A stretch of DNA of 64,000 nucleotides, taken from Symmachiella macrocystis (GTDB taxonomy: Bacteria > Planctomycetota > Planctomycetia > Planctomycetales > Planctomycetaceae). Shown piece by piece: positions 1-8,024 of this stretch (position 1 is its first letter; every line of letters starts with the position of its first letter). The DNA lies in NCBI RefSeq assembly GCF_007860075.1, contig NZ_SJPP01000002.1, forward strand, positions 868,001 to 932,000. The letters are read 5' to 3'. The notes under the pieces were generated by a model. It was not told the DNA's origin, ran no database searches, and worked only from the letters and a program-made list of their open reading frames with translations. The translations under genes and the position numbers were made by a program.

Positions 1-1544
1 CCGCAACGAGCCAACAAGTCGTAACGTTCTTCCATCTTGTCGACCGCCCAAGCCAGAATTGCTTCGGCCTTTTTCATGTCGGTGATCACCGGATGCATTA
101 GGTGCGGCACCCGTTTGTACGGGCTGAGTTCGACCATCTTGGGGTCGATCATCAACATCTTGACCTCCGCCGGGCTGCGGGTCATCAGCATCGACAGGAT
201 CAATGTATTCAGGCAGACGCTCTTACCGGTTCCGGTCCGTCCAGCGATCAACAAGTGCGGCATTTTTGTTAAATCGACTGCCAGCGGGCGTCCGCTGACA
301 TCCTTGCCCAAGAAAATCGGAATACGATGTTTTTCCGTTTGCTCAGGCGAGGACTCAATCAGTTCTCGCAACCGCACCATGACTTGCTTGTCGTTGGGGA
401 CCTCGACACCGACGGTGTTTTTGCCCGGGATCGGCGCAACGACACGAACCGCCGGGACGCGCAGCGCCACCGCCAGATCATCGGCCAATGAGGTAATCTT
501 GTTCAGCCGCAGTCCTTTTTCCAGTTCCAATTCAAACTGCGTAATCACCGGTCCGGTGTCGATTTCTGAAACACGAACATTCAGGCCAAATTCCTGAAAC
601 GTCCGCTCCAGCACAGCCGCCGCTTTGCGGGCCTTCTCCGAAAGATATTCAAACGGAAAATCGTCCGCGTTTTCCAACAGGCTCGTCTCGGGCAACGCGA
701 CCTCTTCGACCGAGTCCGCATTGGCATCGAGCTTGACCATCAGCCGATCGCGATCGCCGACCGCTGAAACGGGCGGGTTGATGCGAATTGGTTTACGCGG
801 TTTTTCAGTGTCTTCATCGGCTTCGTCTGTAAAGGGATCTTCGACGCTTGCTTCTTCTTCCACGGCATTGGCCGCCGCATGAGTTTCCAACTGCTCTTCC
901 CAATCCTCGTCCGTCTCCATTCCACGACGCCGAAACGGTTCGGCAATTCGATTTGCGAATTTCTTGCTGCTGGAGAAACGGGACACGAGATTCAATCGCC
1001 CCCAAATCTTGCCCGGTCCGGATTTCAGTAGCGTCATCAGTCGCAGGATCAACCCGTCACAGACCAAAATCAATCCAGCCGCCATCCCGGTGGCCACGAA
1101 AATCATCGTCCCCCCCGTGGAAAAACGACGGTCCAACAACGTATAGCCCCATGCCCCTAGATAACCGCCGCTACCGACGGCAGGAACATTCCCCAAGCCA
1201 ATGCTGATCGTACGAAAAGCGACCGACAAGGAGAGCAGGATCAAACCGAAACCGGTCGCACGGACGTAGGGATCCGAAAAGGGACGTCGCGCAAGCAAAC
1301 GCACATCCAACACCACCAGCCCGACCACCAGCGCATAGGCGGACAGTCCCATGACGCTAAAGAGCATATGGGCCAAATGGGCTCCCGCGATGCCACAGAT
1401 ATTGCTGGCATGTTCGTGGGGCGGATAGACGTTCTGCCCCGGGGCATCAGCCGGGTCATAGCTGACAAGGCTGAGTGCCGCAAAGACAGTGGCCGCCAGC
1501 ATCGCCAGGGCCGTCAGGTCGGTTCTCAATCGTGAAAAATTCAT
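1..1544 (-). CDS. ftsK: DNA translocase FtsK/SpoIIIE, 3' part cut by window edge
   Basis: About 514 codons are visible; the motor's C-terminal half lies outside the window. The first ~190 residues contain several hydrophobic segments (the membrane anchor), followed by a short acidic, Glu/Asp-rich linker. The motor part shows the FtsK signature: a Walker A stretch reading AGRTGTGKSVCLNTLI, then MLMIDPKMVELSPY and HPVITDMKKAEAILAWAV just before the window edge. FtsK family proteins pump DNA through the division septum and help resolve chromosome dimers. The ATG at 1544 (MNFSRLRTDL) precedes the first membrane segment directly; the ribosome site is weak. The linker is short compared with E. coli FtsK, more like SpoIIIE. 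Family assignment is secure; the terminal gamma domain cannot be seen. Confidence 0.95.
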   Translation of the reverse strand, partial: MNFSRLRTDLTALAMLAATVFAALSLVSYDPADAPGQNVYPPHEHASNICGIAGAHLAHMLFSVMGLSAYALVVGLVVLDVRLLARRPFSDPYVRATGFGLILLSLSVAFRTISIGLGNVPAVGSGGYLGAWGYTLLDRRFSTGGTMIFVATGMAAGLILVCDGLILRLMTLLKSGPGKIWGRLNLVSRFSSSKKFANRIAEPFRRRGMETDEDWEEQLETHAAANAVEEEASVEDPFTDEADEDTEKPRKPIRINPPVSAVGDRDRLMVKLDANADSVEEVALPETSLLENADDFPFEYLSEKARKAAAVLERTFQEFGLNVRVSEIDTGPVITQFELELEKGLRLNKITSLADDLAVALRVPAVRVVAPIPGKNTVGVEVPNDKQVMVRLRELIESSPEQTEKHRIPIFLGKDVSGRPLAVDLTKMPHLLIAGRTGTGKSVCLNTLILSMLMTRSPAEVKMLMIDPKMVELSPYKRVPHLMHPVITDMKKAEAILAWAVDKMEERYDLLARC

Positions 1545-1801
1545 CGGACGCTTCGTTTGTTCTGTAGGATCGAAAGTAAACGCCGCCTGCGGCAATTCCG
1601 TAGGGACATTGTGAATTCGCCAACATCACGAGCCATAGACAATTCGCGTCCTCCTAAAAATGGAGGCGCATGTCCACGCATGGAAAGCCTATCACACCAA
1701 CTGTCGCATGTTGCCAAAACGCAACATATGGTGTGGTATTCGAGCAACGTCCTGACCGACAGCAGCGATTGGGTAAGAGGCTCCGGCACTGAGCCGTCTG
1801 C

Positions 1802-2425
1802 TCAGTCAGCAAGAGTACCGACAATCCACGCGATCAGCCGGTGGGCAATGTCGATTTTACTGCCCGTCCATTTTGCGACGGTTGTATCGGTAGAATCGAT
1901 CAATTCGATGGAATTGTCGTTCGCTCCGATGGCTGTCGTGCGATTGAGTACGATCGCGTCGCAGTTTTTCTTGTGCAGTTTCTCGACAGCCCGCCGGTGA
2001 GGATCTTGTGCTTCCAGCGCAAACCCAACCGACCAACGCTGTCCCTTTTGCCGTCCCAGTTCGGCAATGATGTCGGGCATTTCCACCAACTCGATCGTAA
2101 TCGGCAGGCCGGTTTTGACCCGTTTTCCTGAGGTCCGTTCCCGCGGTCCATAATCACAAACCGCCGCGGAAGCGATCACCCCGTCGCATTCGGCAAATCG
2201 CGCGAGACAAGCGTCGTACATGTCCCGCGTTCCTTCGACCGAAACCAACTCACAACCCGCCGGAACCGGCAAGGCCACCGGACCGCTGACCAGCACCACC
2301 TCATGTCCGGCGTCGATTGCCGCTTGCGCAATCGAATACCCCATCCGCCCGCTACTGGCATTGGACAGAAAGCGGACGTCATCTAGGTATTCCCGTGTGG
2401 GGCCGGCAGTGATGAGAATTTTCAT
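1802..2425 (-). CDS. coaB: Phosphopantothenate-cysteine ligase (CoaB), standalone
   Basis: This 207-residue protein matches only the CoaB (DFP) half of the usual CoaBC fusion. CoaB condenses 4'-phosphopantothenate with cysteine using a nucleotide triphosphate in coenzyme A synthesis. The start MKILITAGPTREYLDDVRFLSN is the typical opening of the CoaB domain, followed by the ASSGRMGYSIAQAA dinucleotide-like fold segment, AAVCDYGP (equivalent of the AAVADY motif) and KRVKTG (KIK-like substrate lysines). No CoaC flavoprotein decarboxylase lies upstream; the next gene is a divergent helicase. A separate CoaB is known in several bacteria, so CoaC should be elsewhere on the chromosome. The ATG at 2425 is the only start fitting the domain boundary. 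Confidence 0.93.
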   Translation of the reverse strand: MKILITAGPTREYLDDVRFLSNASSGRMGYSIAQAAIDAGHEVVLVSGPVALPVPAGCELVSVEGTRDMYDACLARFAECDGVIASAAVCDYGPRERTSGKRVKTGLPITIELVEMPDIIAELGRQKGQRWSVGFALEAQDPHRRAVEKLHKKNCDAIVLNRTTAIGANDNSIELIDSTDTTVAKWTGSKIDIAHRLIAWIVGTLAD

Positions 2426-2642
2426 AACAATTCAGGTTTCCAAGTCGACACGGCAATAGTACGCCTCCAGCAGTGTTCTTTCCATCGATTCGCTGAGAAT
2501 CACCAGAGAAACCAAGGATTCCTTCACCCCCAAATGCCTCTTTCACCGTGCTGCGCTTCCCATCATCCACCGCATCGGTCATCATACCCCTACAAGCCGC
2601 GGCGGATGAACCGTCTCGCTGGGAAGGGAGCACAGCAGCACG

Positions 2643-4718
2643 ATGGAACCGACGCCGGTCATCGACGAAATCTTAAGTACACTCAACGAGCAACAACGCA
2701 GCGCCGCCATACATGGCCGTGATCCGTTGTTGATTGTCGCCGGTGCCGGAACAGGCAAGACCACCACCCTGGCCCACCGCGTGGCGCATCTCATCGCCGA
2801 CGGTGTGAATCCAGCGCGGATTCTGCTGCTGACCTTCACCCGCCGCGCCGCCGGCGAAATGGTCCGCCGTGTAGACGGTATTTTGAGGCAATTGAATCAT
2901 CTCTCCGAAAAGCGAGGCGCGCGTGTTGGCAAGTACAGTGGAAAACAACTCTGGGGCGGCACCTTTCACGCGGTCGCAGCACGACTGCTACGGATGCATG
3001 GTCGCTCGATCGGTTTAGAACCGGAGTTCACAGTCCACGACCGCAGTGACTCCGAGGATTTGATCAACGTACTCCGCACGGAGCTGGATCTCGCATCGGC
3101 CGAAACCCGATTTCCTCGCAAGAGTACCTGTATCGACATTTATAGCCGCTGCGTCAATTCGCGGCGCAGCCTGCAAGACGTGTTGACGAACTCATTCCCC
3201 TGGTGTGTGCAATACGCAGACGACCTCCGCCGGTTATTCGCCGCATTTGTCGATCGCAAAGAACAAAACGCCGTCCTGGACTACGACGACCTGCTGTTGT
3301 TTTGGCATGGATTACTCAGCGACCCGGCAGCCGGCACAGCAATCCGCAGCCGCTTTGATTGCGTGCTCGTCGATGAATATCAAGACACCAATCTGCTGCA
3401 GGCGGAGATCCTGCAATTGCTGCGGCCCGACGGGCAAGGTGTGACGGTCGTGGGCGACGATGCGCAATCGATCTATTCATTCCGGGCAGCCACGGTCCGC
3501 AATATCCTCGATTTCCCTGAGACATACGCCAACACCCGCGTGATTCCACTGGAGCAAAACTACCGCAGCACACAGCCGATTCTGGATGTCACCAACGAAG
3601 TGATCGGCCAAGCCCAACAGCGGCATGAAAAGAAGCTGTGGTCGGAACAAACGCAAGGGGAACCCCCGGTCTTGGTGCATTGCCAGGATGAAGACGAACA
3701 GACCGAGTTCGTGATCTCCGAGATTTTGGCGCATCGCGAAAAGGGTGTCGACCTTCGCAAACAGGCAGTGCTATTTCGCGCATCACAGCACAGTATGACT
3801 TTGGAACTTGAACTGGCCCGCCGCAATATACCGTTCCATAAATACGGCGGCCTAAAATTTGTGGAAACGGCGCATGTCAAAGACTTGATGGCCTATATGC
3901 GGCTGGCCGAAAACCCTCGCGATTTTGTGTCAGGAGTCCGCGTCTTATTATTGCTACCCGGCATCGGCCCCAAGCGAACGCGAGATCTGATGTTGCTGCT
4001 CAACGACGCAGGCGGCGATTTTCGCGTCTGGGAAGAGTTCGATCCACCGGCGGCCGCCAAGGATTACTGGGCCAAGTTCGTGGAACTGATGCGCAACCTC
4101 AACGGCCCGAAGCTGAAAGACTTGCCGCATCAAGTGCACTGCGTGTTTGAGTTCTATGGAGACCTGTTGCAGCGCAAATACGACCACGCCGATGCGCGGC
4201 TGCGGGACCTGGAGCAACTCGAACAACTGGCCAACCGATTCCCCGACCGAGCGACGTTTCTGACAGAAATCACGCTCGATCCCCCCGCTTCGACGCAAGA
4301 CCTCGCCGGTCCGCCGACGCTGGACGACGACTATCTGGTGCTCAGCACAATCCATTCCGCCAAAGGCCTGGAATGGGACGCCGTGTATGTGCTACATGCG
4401 GCGGACGGTAAGATCCCCTCCGACATGGCGACGAAGAACGAAGCGGAGATCGAAGAAGAGCTGCGGTTGTTTTACGTCGCGCTCACCCGGGCCAAAAACT
4501 CGCTGTATGTCTGCTTCCCACTGAACGACTACATGCCGGGACGCGGCTTCGGCAGACATTCCCTGTCGCAGCTCACACGCTTTTTGCCCAAGGGCATTCG
4601 CAAACGCTTTCACGAACGCACCGGCATCGCCGCCCCCGCAGCGGATGAACAGGTCGAAATGCAACCGCACATTACGTCGGAAATGATCCGCCGGCAAAGC
4701 CGCTCGATGTGGAGTTGA
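2643..4718 (+). CDS. UvrD/PcrA/Rep-type superfamily 1 DNA helicase
   Basis: This 691-residue protein carries the full SF1A motif set: Walker A GAGTGKTTTLAHRV (residues ~34-47), the DEYQDTN Walker B box, VGDDAQSIYSFRAA (motif III), LEQNYRS (motif IV), STIHSAKGLEWD (motif V) and YVALTRAK (motif VI). Such helicases unwind DNA 3'-5' in repair, recombination or replication restart. It is slightly shorter than PcrA or UvrD and lacks an obvious Tudor-like C-terminal extension, so the exact subfamily (UvrD, Rep or a planctomycete paralog) is unresolved. The ATG at 2643 sits a short distance after GGGAAGGGAG, a good ribosome site. It is divergent from coaB across a gap of about 215 bp. Confidence 0.93.
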   Translation: MEPTPVIDEILSTLNEQQRSAAIHGRDPLLIVAGAGTGKTTTLAHRVAHLIADGVNPARILLLTFTRRAAGEMVRRVDGILRQLNHLSEKRGARVGKYSGKQLWGGTFHAVAARLLRMHGRSIGLEPEFTVHDRSDSEDLINVLRTELDLASAETRFPRKSTCIDIYSRCVNSRRSLQDVLTNSFPWCVQYADDLRRLFAAFVDRKEQNAVLDYDDLLLFWHGLLSDPAAGTAIRSRFDCVLVDEYQDTNLLQAEILQLLRPDGQGVTVVGDDAQSIYSFRAATVRNILDFPETYANTRVIPLEQNYRSTQPILDVTNEVIGQAQQRHEKKLWSEQTQGEPPVLVHCQDEDEQTEFVISEILAHREKGVDLRKQAVLFRASQHSMTLELELARRNIPFHKYGGLKFVETAHVKDLMAYMRLAENPRDFVSGVRVLLLLPGIGPKRTRDLMLLLNDAGGDFRVWEEFDPPAAAKDYWAKFVELMRNLNGPKLKDLPHQVHCVFEFYGDLLQRKYDHADARLRDLEQLEQLANRFPDRATFLTEITLDPPASTQDLAGPPTLDDDYLVLSTIHSAKGLEWDAVYVLHAADGKIPSDMATKNEAEIEEELRLFYVALTRAKNSLYVCFPLNDYMPGRGFGRHSLSQLTRFLPKGIRKRFHERTGIAAPAADEQVEMQPHITSEMIRRQSRSMWS

Positions 4719-4734
4719 TTCCACGCGCTGCTGC

Positions 4735-4995
4735 TTACTCAGCGATATGAGCTTCTGCGCGGAGTTGTTTGTATCGACTAAACAGCAGGCTGCCTGAGTA
4801 GCAGAGGAAGTATGCCATGATCAACGGCATTTCTGCGTTCCCCCAGGGTGGGCGCATTCCCAACAGCAGCATTGCGAGAAACATCAGTCCCAATAAAACA
4901 CCCTGCCACAAACTCTGCTCATCCGCCCAACGCGCGAAGTATCGAAACCCAATGGCAAAAGGCAATTTATGCATGCGCCATGTGACGCGGCGCAT
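4735..4995 (-). CDS. Small membrane protein, unknown function
   Basis: An 86-residue protein with two predicted membrane segments (around residues 30-46 and 56-71, the second rich in Leu/Tyr/Phe) and charged ends. I do not recognise a family. It lies 5 bp downstream of the gene at 5001-5267 on the same strand, so the two are almost certainly co-transcribed and probably translationally coupled. It converges on the helicase gene with a 16-bp gap. The ORF is supported mainly by this tight coupling and by its membrane-protein composition. Confidence 0.6.
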   Translation of the reverse strand: MRRVTWRMHKLPFAIGFRYFARWADEQSLWQGVLLGLMFLAMLLLGMRPPWGNAEMPLIMAYFLCYSGSLLFSRYKQLRAEAHIAE

Positions 4996-5000
4996 GACCG

Positions 5001-5267
5001 CTAGAAATTCAACAATGTTAGAATACAGCCACCCCAGGTCATTGTGTAAAAGTGGATCCCAAAGAAGACTCCCAACGCTGTCGTGACCGCGGTGATCCCC
5101 AACGAATACAACAAGAGTCGTTTGTGCGCCGAACGGATGATGCCGCGATACGCTTGTTTGGACAAAAGGTATCCCTGGAAGGCGCCGAGTGGAAAAAATG
5201 CGTGTGGTCCTTCTTCAGGGCCTAAAAATCTGCGCTGTTCCAGTTCGTCAAGCCAATTCGTCGTCAT
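5001..5267 (-). CDS. Small membrane protein, unknown function
   Basis: An 88-residue protein beginning MTTNWLDELEQRRFLGPEEG. The first 50 residues are soluble and contain an F-F-P-L-G-x-F-Q-G-Y-L-L segment; the C-terminal 40 residues form two hydrophobic helices. The reading frame stays open further upstream to 5918, but the start at 5267 is preferred because GAGGTG precedes it at a normal distance and because the upstream extension runs antisense through the DJ-1-like gene. First gene of a two-gene unit with the protein at 4735-4995. No family is recognised. Confidence 0.6.
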   Translation of the reverse strand: MTTNWLDELEQRRFLGPEEGPHAFFPLGAFQGYLLSKQAYRGIIRSAHKRLLLYSLGITAVTTALGVFFGIHFYTMTWGGCILTLLNF

Positions 5268-5456
5268 TGTTGAGCACCTCGACCAAGGCCGGATACAATA
5301 CCCGCGTTGCCGGGAATCCATTATAAAACGGTTCCAATCGTTCGCTAGATGAACTTGCCTTCCAGCCCCTGCCCTGCTACTGGTTGATGCAGTTAGCTTT
5401 CGCTCGAAGAACCTTCTCGGCCGCGTGCCCGCGTCCATTGCTATAGGAGCCCCAAT

Positions 5457-5987
5457 ATGCCCAACGCACAACCGCTCGCCAACAAACGGATTCTCATCTT
5501 TGTCGGCGACATTTACGAAGACCTGGAACTGTGGTACCCCAAACTGCGGCTCATCGAAGCCGGAGCAACTGTCACCGTGGCCGGGCCTCAGGCTGATACG
5601 TCGTATGCGGGAAAGAACGGCTACCCTTGTGTCTCCGATGCGAAGATCGACGACATGGAGGCGGCCGACTTTGATGGGTTGGTTGTGCCGGGTGGATTTA
5701 TGCCGGACAAGCTCCGTCGCGATCCCAAGGTGCTCCAGCTGGTTCGCGATTTCGACACCGCCGGCAAACTGGTCGCCGCTGTTTGCCACGGGGGTTGGAT
5801 TCCCATCTCCGCGGGCGTCTACAAGGGAGTCCGCGTGACCGGATCGCCCGGAATCAAGGACGACCTGATCAACGCCGGTGCCCTTTGGGAAGACACAGCT
5901 GTCGTCGTCGATCGGCATTTCGTCTGCAGCCGCAAACCGGACGACTTGCCCGATTTCTGTCGCGGAATCTTGCAGGTTATGGCGTGA
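5457..5987 (+). CDS. DJ-1/PfpI family protein (class I glutamine amidotransferase-like)
   Basis: A 176-residue protein with the DJ-1/PfpI fold. The nucleophile elbow reads VAAVCHGGWIP, placing the reactive cysteine before His as in PfpI-type proteases and deglycase-like members; the acidic partner is in the GDIYEDLELWYP stretch near the N terminus, and DGLVVPGGF is the typical beta-turn. Members act as proteases, glyoxalase/deglycase-like enzymes or stress chaperones; the sequence alone does not decide between them. AGGAG lies at normal spacing before the ATG. It appears to be a single-gene unit. Confidence 0.88.
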   Translation: MPNAQPLANKRILIFVGDIYEDLELWYPKLRLIEAGATVTVAGPQADTSYAGKNGYPCVSDAKIDDMEAADFDGLVVPGGFMPDKLRRDPKVLQLVRDFDTAGKLVAAVCHGGWIPISAGVYKGVRVTGSPGIKDDLINAGALWEDTAVVVDRHFVCSRKPDDLPDFCRGILQVMA

Positions 5988-6170
5988 ATCTGGAGTTCCT
6001 TAGATTTTCAAGAAAATTCTTGTGAACCGGCGTGATATACGACAAACGGTCGCGTCTGAGGGAGAAACTTCGCCTGCGGCAACCGAATAGCGGAATCCGA
6101 ATCACCCGAGGATTTACGCTTCTCGCTGCTGCGCGCACTTCCACTGCCGCAATATTTGGGGAACCGACCG

Positions 6171-7436
6171 ATGAAAGTCCACCACAGTTGTTTATTGATC
6201 CTGCCCGCGTTTTTGTTGTTACATCCAGCGGCCAATTGCGTTGTTGCCGCAGGCGCGGTCCCGCAGCCACCGGTGGTGGAGAGCTACCTGGAAAAAGGGG
6301 AACTGACCGAGGCAGCTGTGGCCTTGGAGAAATTGATCGCGCAACAACCGGACGACCAACAGGCACGCTTCAGCCTCGGTGTGGTGCAGTTTCTTCAGGC
6401 GGTCGAACATCTGGGGCAATCGTACCATCGCTACGGTTTGCGGACGTCGCGGTTCGTTGCGGGGCAGATTCCGCTGCTGCGTTTACCAATTCCCAAGAAT
6501 TCCCATCCCGAAAAAATGACTTACGAGGCGGGAGGCAAGATCATGGAGAGCTTTCTTGCCAAGCTGACAGTCGCCGAAGCCACGCTGGCGAAAGTCGACA
6601 CCACCGATGTCAAACTGCCGCTACATTTCGGCCGCATTCGATTGGATTTGAACTCCGATGGAAACGCCAACCAAGACGAAGCCCTCTGGAAGCTGCTAGC
6701 CACCGTCACACGCGGCGGAGATCAAGCCGCCGGCGAAAAATTCTTGATTGCCTTCGACGGCGGGGACGTGCATTGGCTGCGGGGGTATTGCCATTTGTTG
6801 TCGGCGTTTTGTGACATAGCATTGGCGTACGATGGCCACGAGCTTTTTGAACGGGCTGGGCACCTGCTGGTCTCCAACAACAAAACGCCCTATGCGTATT
6901 TGACAGAAGAAAGCAAGCCGCAGACCGGTTGGATCAATAATGGTGTCTTCGACATCGTCGCATTTATCCACCTGATCAATTTTCCGGTCGTCGCCCCGGA
7001 ACGAATGGAAAGCGCGCTCGCGCATCTCGAAGCGATGATCGAACAAAGTCGACTGTCGTGGAAACGCATTCTGGCCGAAAAGGACGATGACCGTGAATGG
7101 TTGCCCAATCCAAACCAAACCGGCGTATTGCCCAACGTCCGCGTGCAGCAGGAAATGATCGACGCCTGGCACGAATTCTTGTACGAAATGGAACTCCTCC
7201 TCCAAGGCAAACGGTTGATCCCCTTTTGGCGGGGGGATCAGGAGTCGCAAGCCCGCGGGGTCAACCTGCGGCGTGTCTTCACCGAGCCGCGACGATTCGA
7301 TCTTGTCCTTTGGGTATCGGGAACCGCAGCCGACCCGTACCTAGAAGACGGCCCCCTGACCGACCCCCGCGTCTGGCAAAGACTCATGCGCGTCTTCGGC
7401 GGAGAATTCTTCGGCTTCGCCATCTGGTTCAACTAA
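6171..7436 (+). CDS. Secreted protein with EF-hand-like loop, unknown function
   Basis: A 421-residue protein with a clear signal peptide (MKVHHSCLLILPAFLLLHP, then small residues). After it comes a TPR-like helical pair (ELTEAAVALEKLIAQQPDDQ). Near residue 165 the stretch DLNSDGNANQDE has the spacing of a calcium-binding EF-hand loop. The C-terminal half is rich in Trp and charged residues and ends in a hydrophobic segment (GGEFFGFAIWFN). A TTG codon 15 bp upstream is in frame, but the ATG at 6171 has GGGGA at correct spacing and places the signal peptide at the very N terminus. It probably acts in the periplasm; the function is not recognised. Confidence 0.75.
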   Translation: MKVHHSCLLILPAFLLLHPAANCVVAAGAVPQPPVVESYLEKGELTEAAVALEKLIAQQPDDQQARFSLGVVQFLQAVEHLGQSYHRYGLRTSRFVAGQIPLLRLPIPKNSHPEKMTYEAGGKIMESFLAKLTVAEATLAKVDTTDVKLPLHFGRIRLDLNSDGNANQDEALWKLLATVTRGGDQAAGEKFLIAFDGGDVHWLRGYCHLLSAFCDIALAYDGHELFERAGHLLVSNNKTPYAYLTEESKPQTGWINNGVFDIVAFIHLINFPVVAPERMESALAHLEAMIEQSRLSWKRILAEKDDDREWLPNPNQTGVLPNVRVQQEMIDAWHEFLYEMELLLQGKRLIPFWRGDQESQARGVNLRRVFTEPRRFDLVLWVSGTAADPYLEDGPLTDPRVWQRLMRVFGGEFFGFAIWFN

Positions 7437-7460
7437 AACAGCAAACAACCTCAGCCGTCT

Positions 7461-7494
7461 GTCTACTGCCTACTGCCGACTGCCTACTAATAAA
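7461..7494 (+). repeat. Short CTACTGCC-type repeat tract
   Basis: Three imperfect copies of a 7-8 bp unit (tctactgcc, tactgccgac, tgcctacta). The last 14 bases, ctgcctactaataa, are found identically at 15714-15727 upstream of the acetate kinase gene. It is a dispersed low-complexity intergenic element. Confidence 0.6.
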
Positions 7495-7499
7495 AAAAA

Positions 7500-7528
7500 G
7501 GCCCGGCTCTCACATCGAGAACCGGGCC
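7500..7528 (-). terminator. Intrinsic terminator (best read on the minus strand)
   Basis: Stem GGCCCGG-C-TCTC (7500-7511) pairs with GAGA-A-CCGGGCC (7517-7528) around a 5-base loop, with one mismatch. On the minus strand it is followed by eight consecutive T residues, which makes a strong terminator for a transcript coming from about 7674. On the plus strand the following bases (TCTGTTGTTTCT) are only moderately T-rich, so it may also terminate the 6171-7436 gene. Confidence 0.85.
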
Positions 7529-7592
7529 TCTGTTGTTTCTCGTAAATATGGATCGATGTTGATCCTTACGAGTCGGTGGCTGCCATCAACTT

Positions 7593-7612
7593 CGACAGCC
7601 CGCCGGCTGTCG
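7593..7612 (-). other. Perfect 8-bp stem-loop just after a 14-codon ORF
   Basis: CGACAGCC and GGCTGTCG pair perfectly around a 4-base loop. On the minus strand the stem starts two bases after the TAG stop of the small ORF at 7614-7658 and precedes the terminator at 7500-7528. Confidence 0.75.
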
Positions 7613-7613
7613 T

Positions 7614-7658
7614 CTAGGCGGAACCACCTCGCTGGCTATTACAACAAACATATTCCAC
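7614..7658 (-). CDS. Candidate 14-residue peptide ORF with very strong ribosome site
   Basis: The sequence AAAGGAGGTGGTC (7673-7661) complements the 3' end of 16S rRNA at 12 of 13 positions and lies 7 bases before a GTG codon. The ORF reads VEYVCCNSQRGGSA then TAG. In the same frame after TAG there are 15 more sense codons (ending SKLMAATDS) before TAA at 7566. A 21-codon ORF from the ATG at 7653 in another frame is the alternative. No longer gene follows before the terminator, so this is either a peptide gene, a regulatory leader with nothing behind it, or a small RNA that exposes a ribosome site. The Cys-Cys pair is notable. The function is unknown. Confidence 0.45.
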   Translation of the reverse strand: MEYVCCNSQRGGSA

Positions 7659-7673
7659 TAGACCACCTCCTTT

Positions 7674-8024
7674 CCCCAACAGAACTTCCCGCTTCGACCG
7701 GTGCGCCAGCCCCGACCATATCACGAGTGGATAGTCCGTCGTGTGCGTTTCCACGACCCGATAGAAGTATCGTTGCAGATGGGACACACAGGGTCAAGAC
7801 GGGTTCGCGTAAAATCAGTCTCGATTTCTCACAAGTTTGTTTGCCACTTATGCAATAACTGCTGATGGGCAAAGCTCTTTTGCGGGCTCGGCCACTCGAC
7901 ACTTTCTACAATGACCGAGTGGGGCAAGCGGCAGATTGAATTCCGCGCAATACTCGCCGTCGAAGCGATTCAGAAATCGATAGCCGTCCAAGTGAAGTCG
8001 TCCACCCTGAATGGGGACGTCGGA
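7674..8024. other. Intergenic region, no protein gene seen
   Basis: It lies between the orphan mini-unit and the stop codon of the adaptor gene. It would carry the promoter of the mini-unit; a weak TTGACC is present on the minus strand at 7792-7797, but no convincing -10 hexamer stands at the right distance. The minus-strand ORF that runs through it has no coding features. Confidence 0.5.

Noticed and set aside
37-597. Plus-strand ORF of 186 codons
   Set aside because: Antisense shadow of ftsK, whose motor motifs are on the minus strand.
1541-1789. Minus-strand ORF of 82 codons upstream of ftsK
   Set aside because: No ribosome site, family features or coding bias; probably chance frame in the intergenic gap.
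5001-5918. 305-codon minus-strand ORF
   Set aside because: Only the last 88 codons look like a protein; the upstream part is antisense to the DJ-1/PfpI gene and the ribosome site lies at 5267.
7566-7613. In-frame sense codons after the TAG of the mini-ORF
   Set aside because: Not called as readthrough or pyrrolysine: no sign of a stop-decoding system in the window; kept only as an observation.
7097-7858. 253-codon plus-strand ORF
   Set aside because: Alternative frame through the 6171-7436 gene and through the terminator; no protein features.
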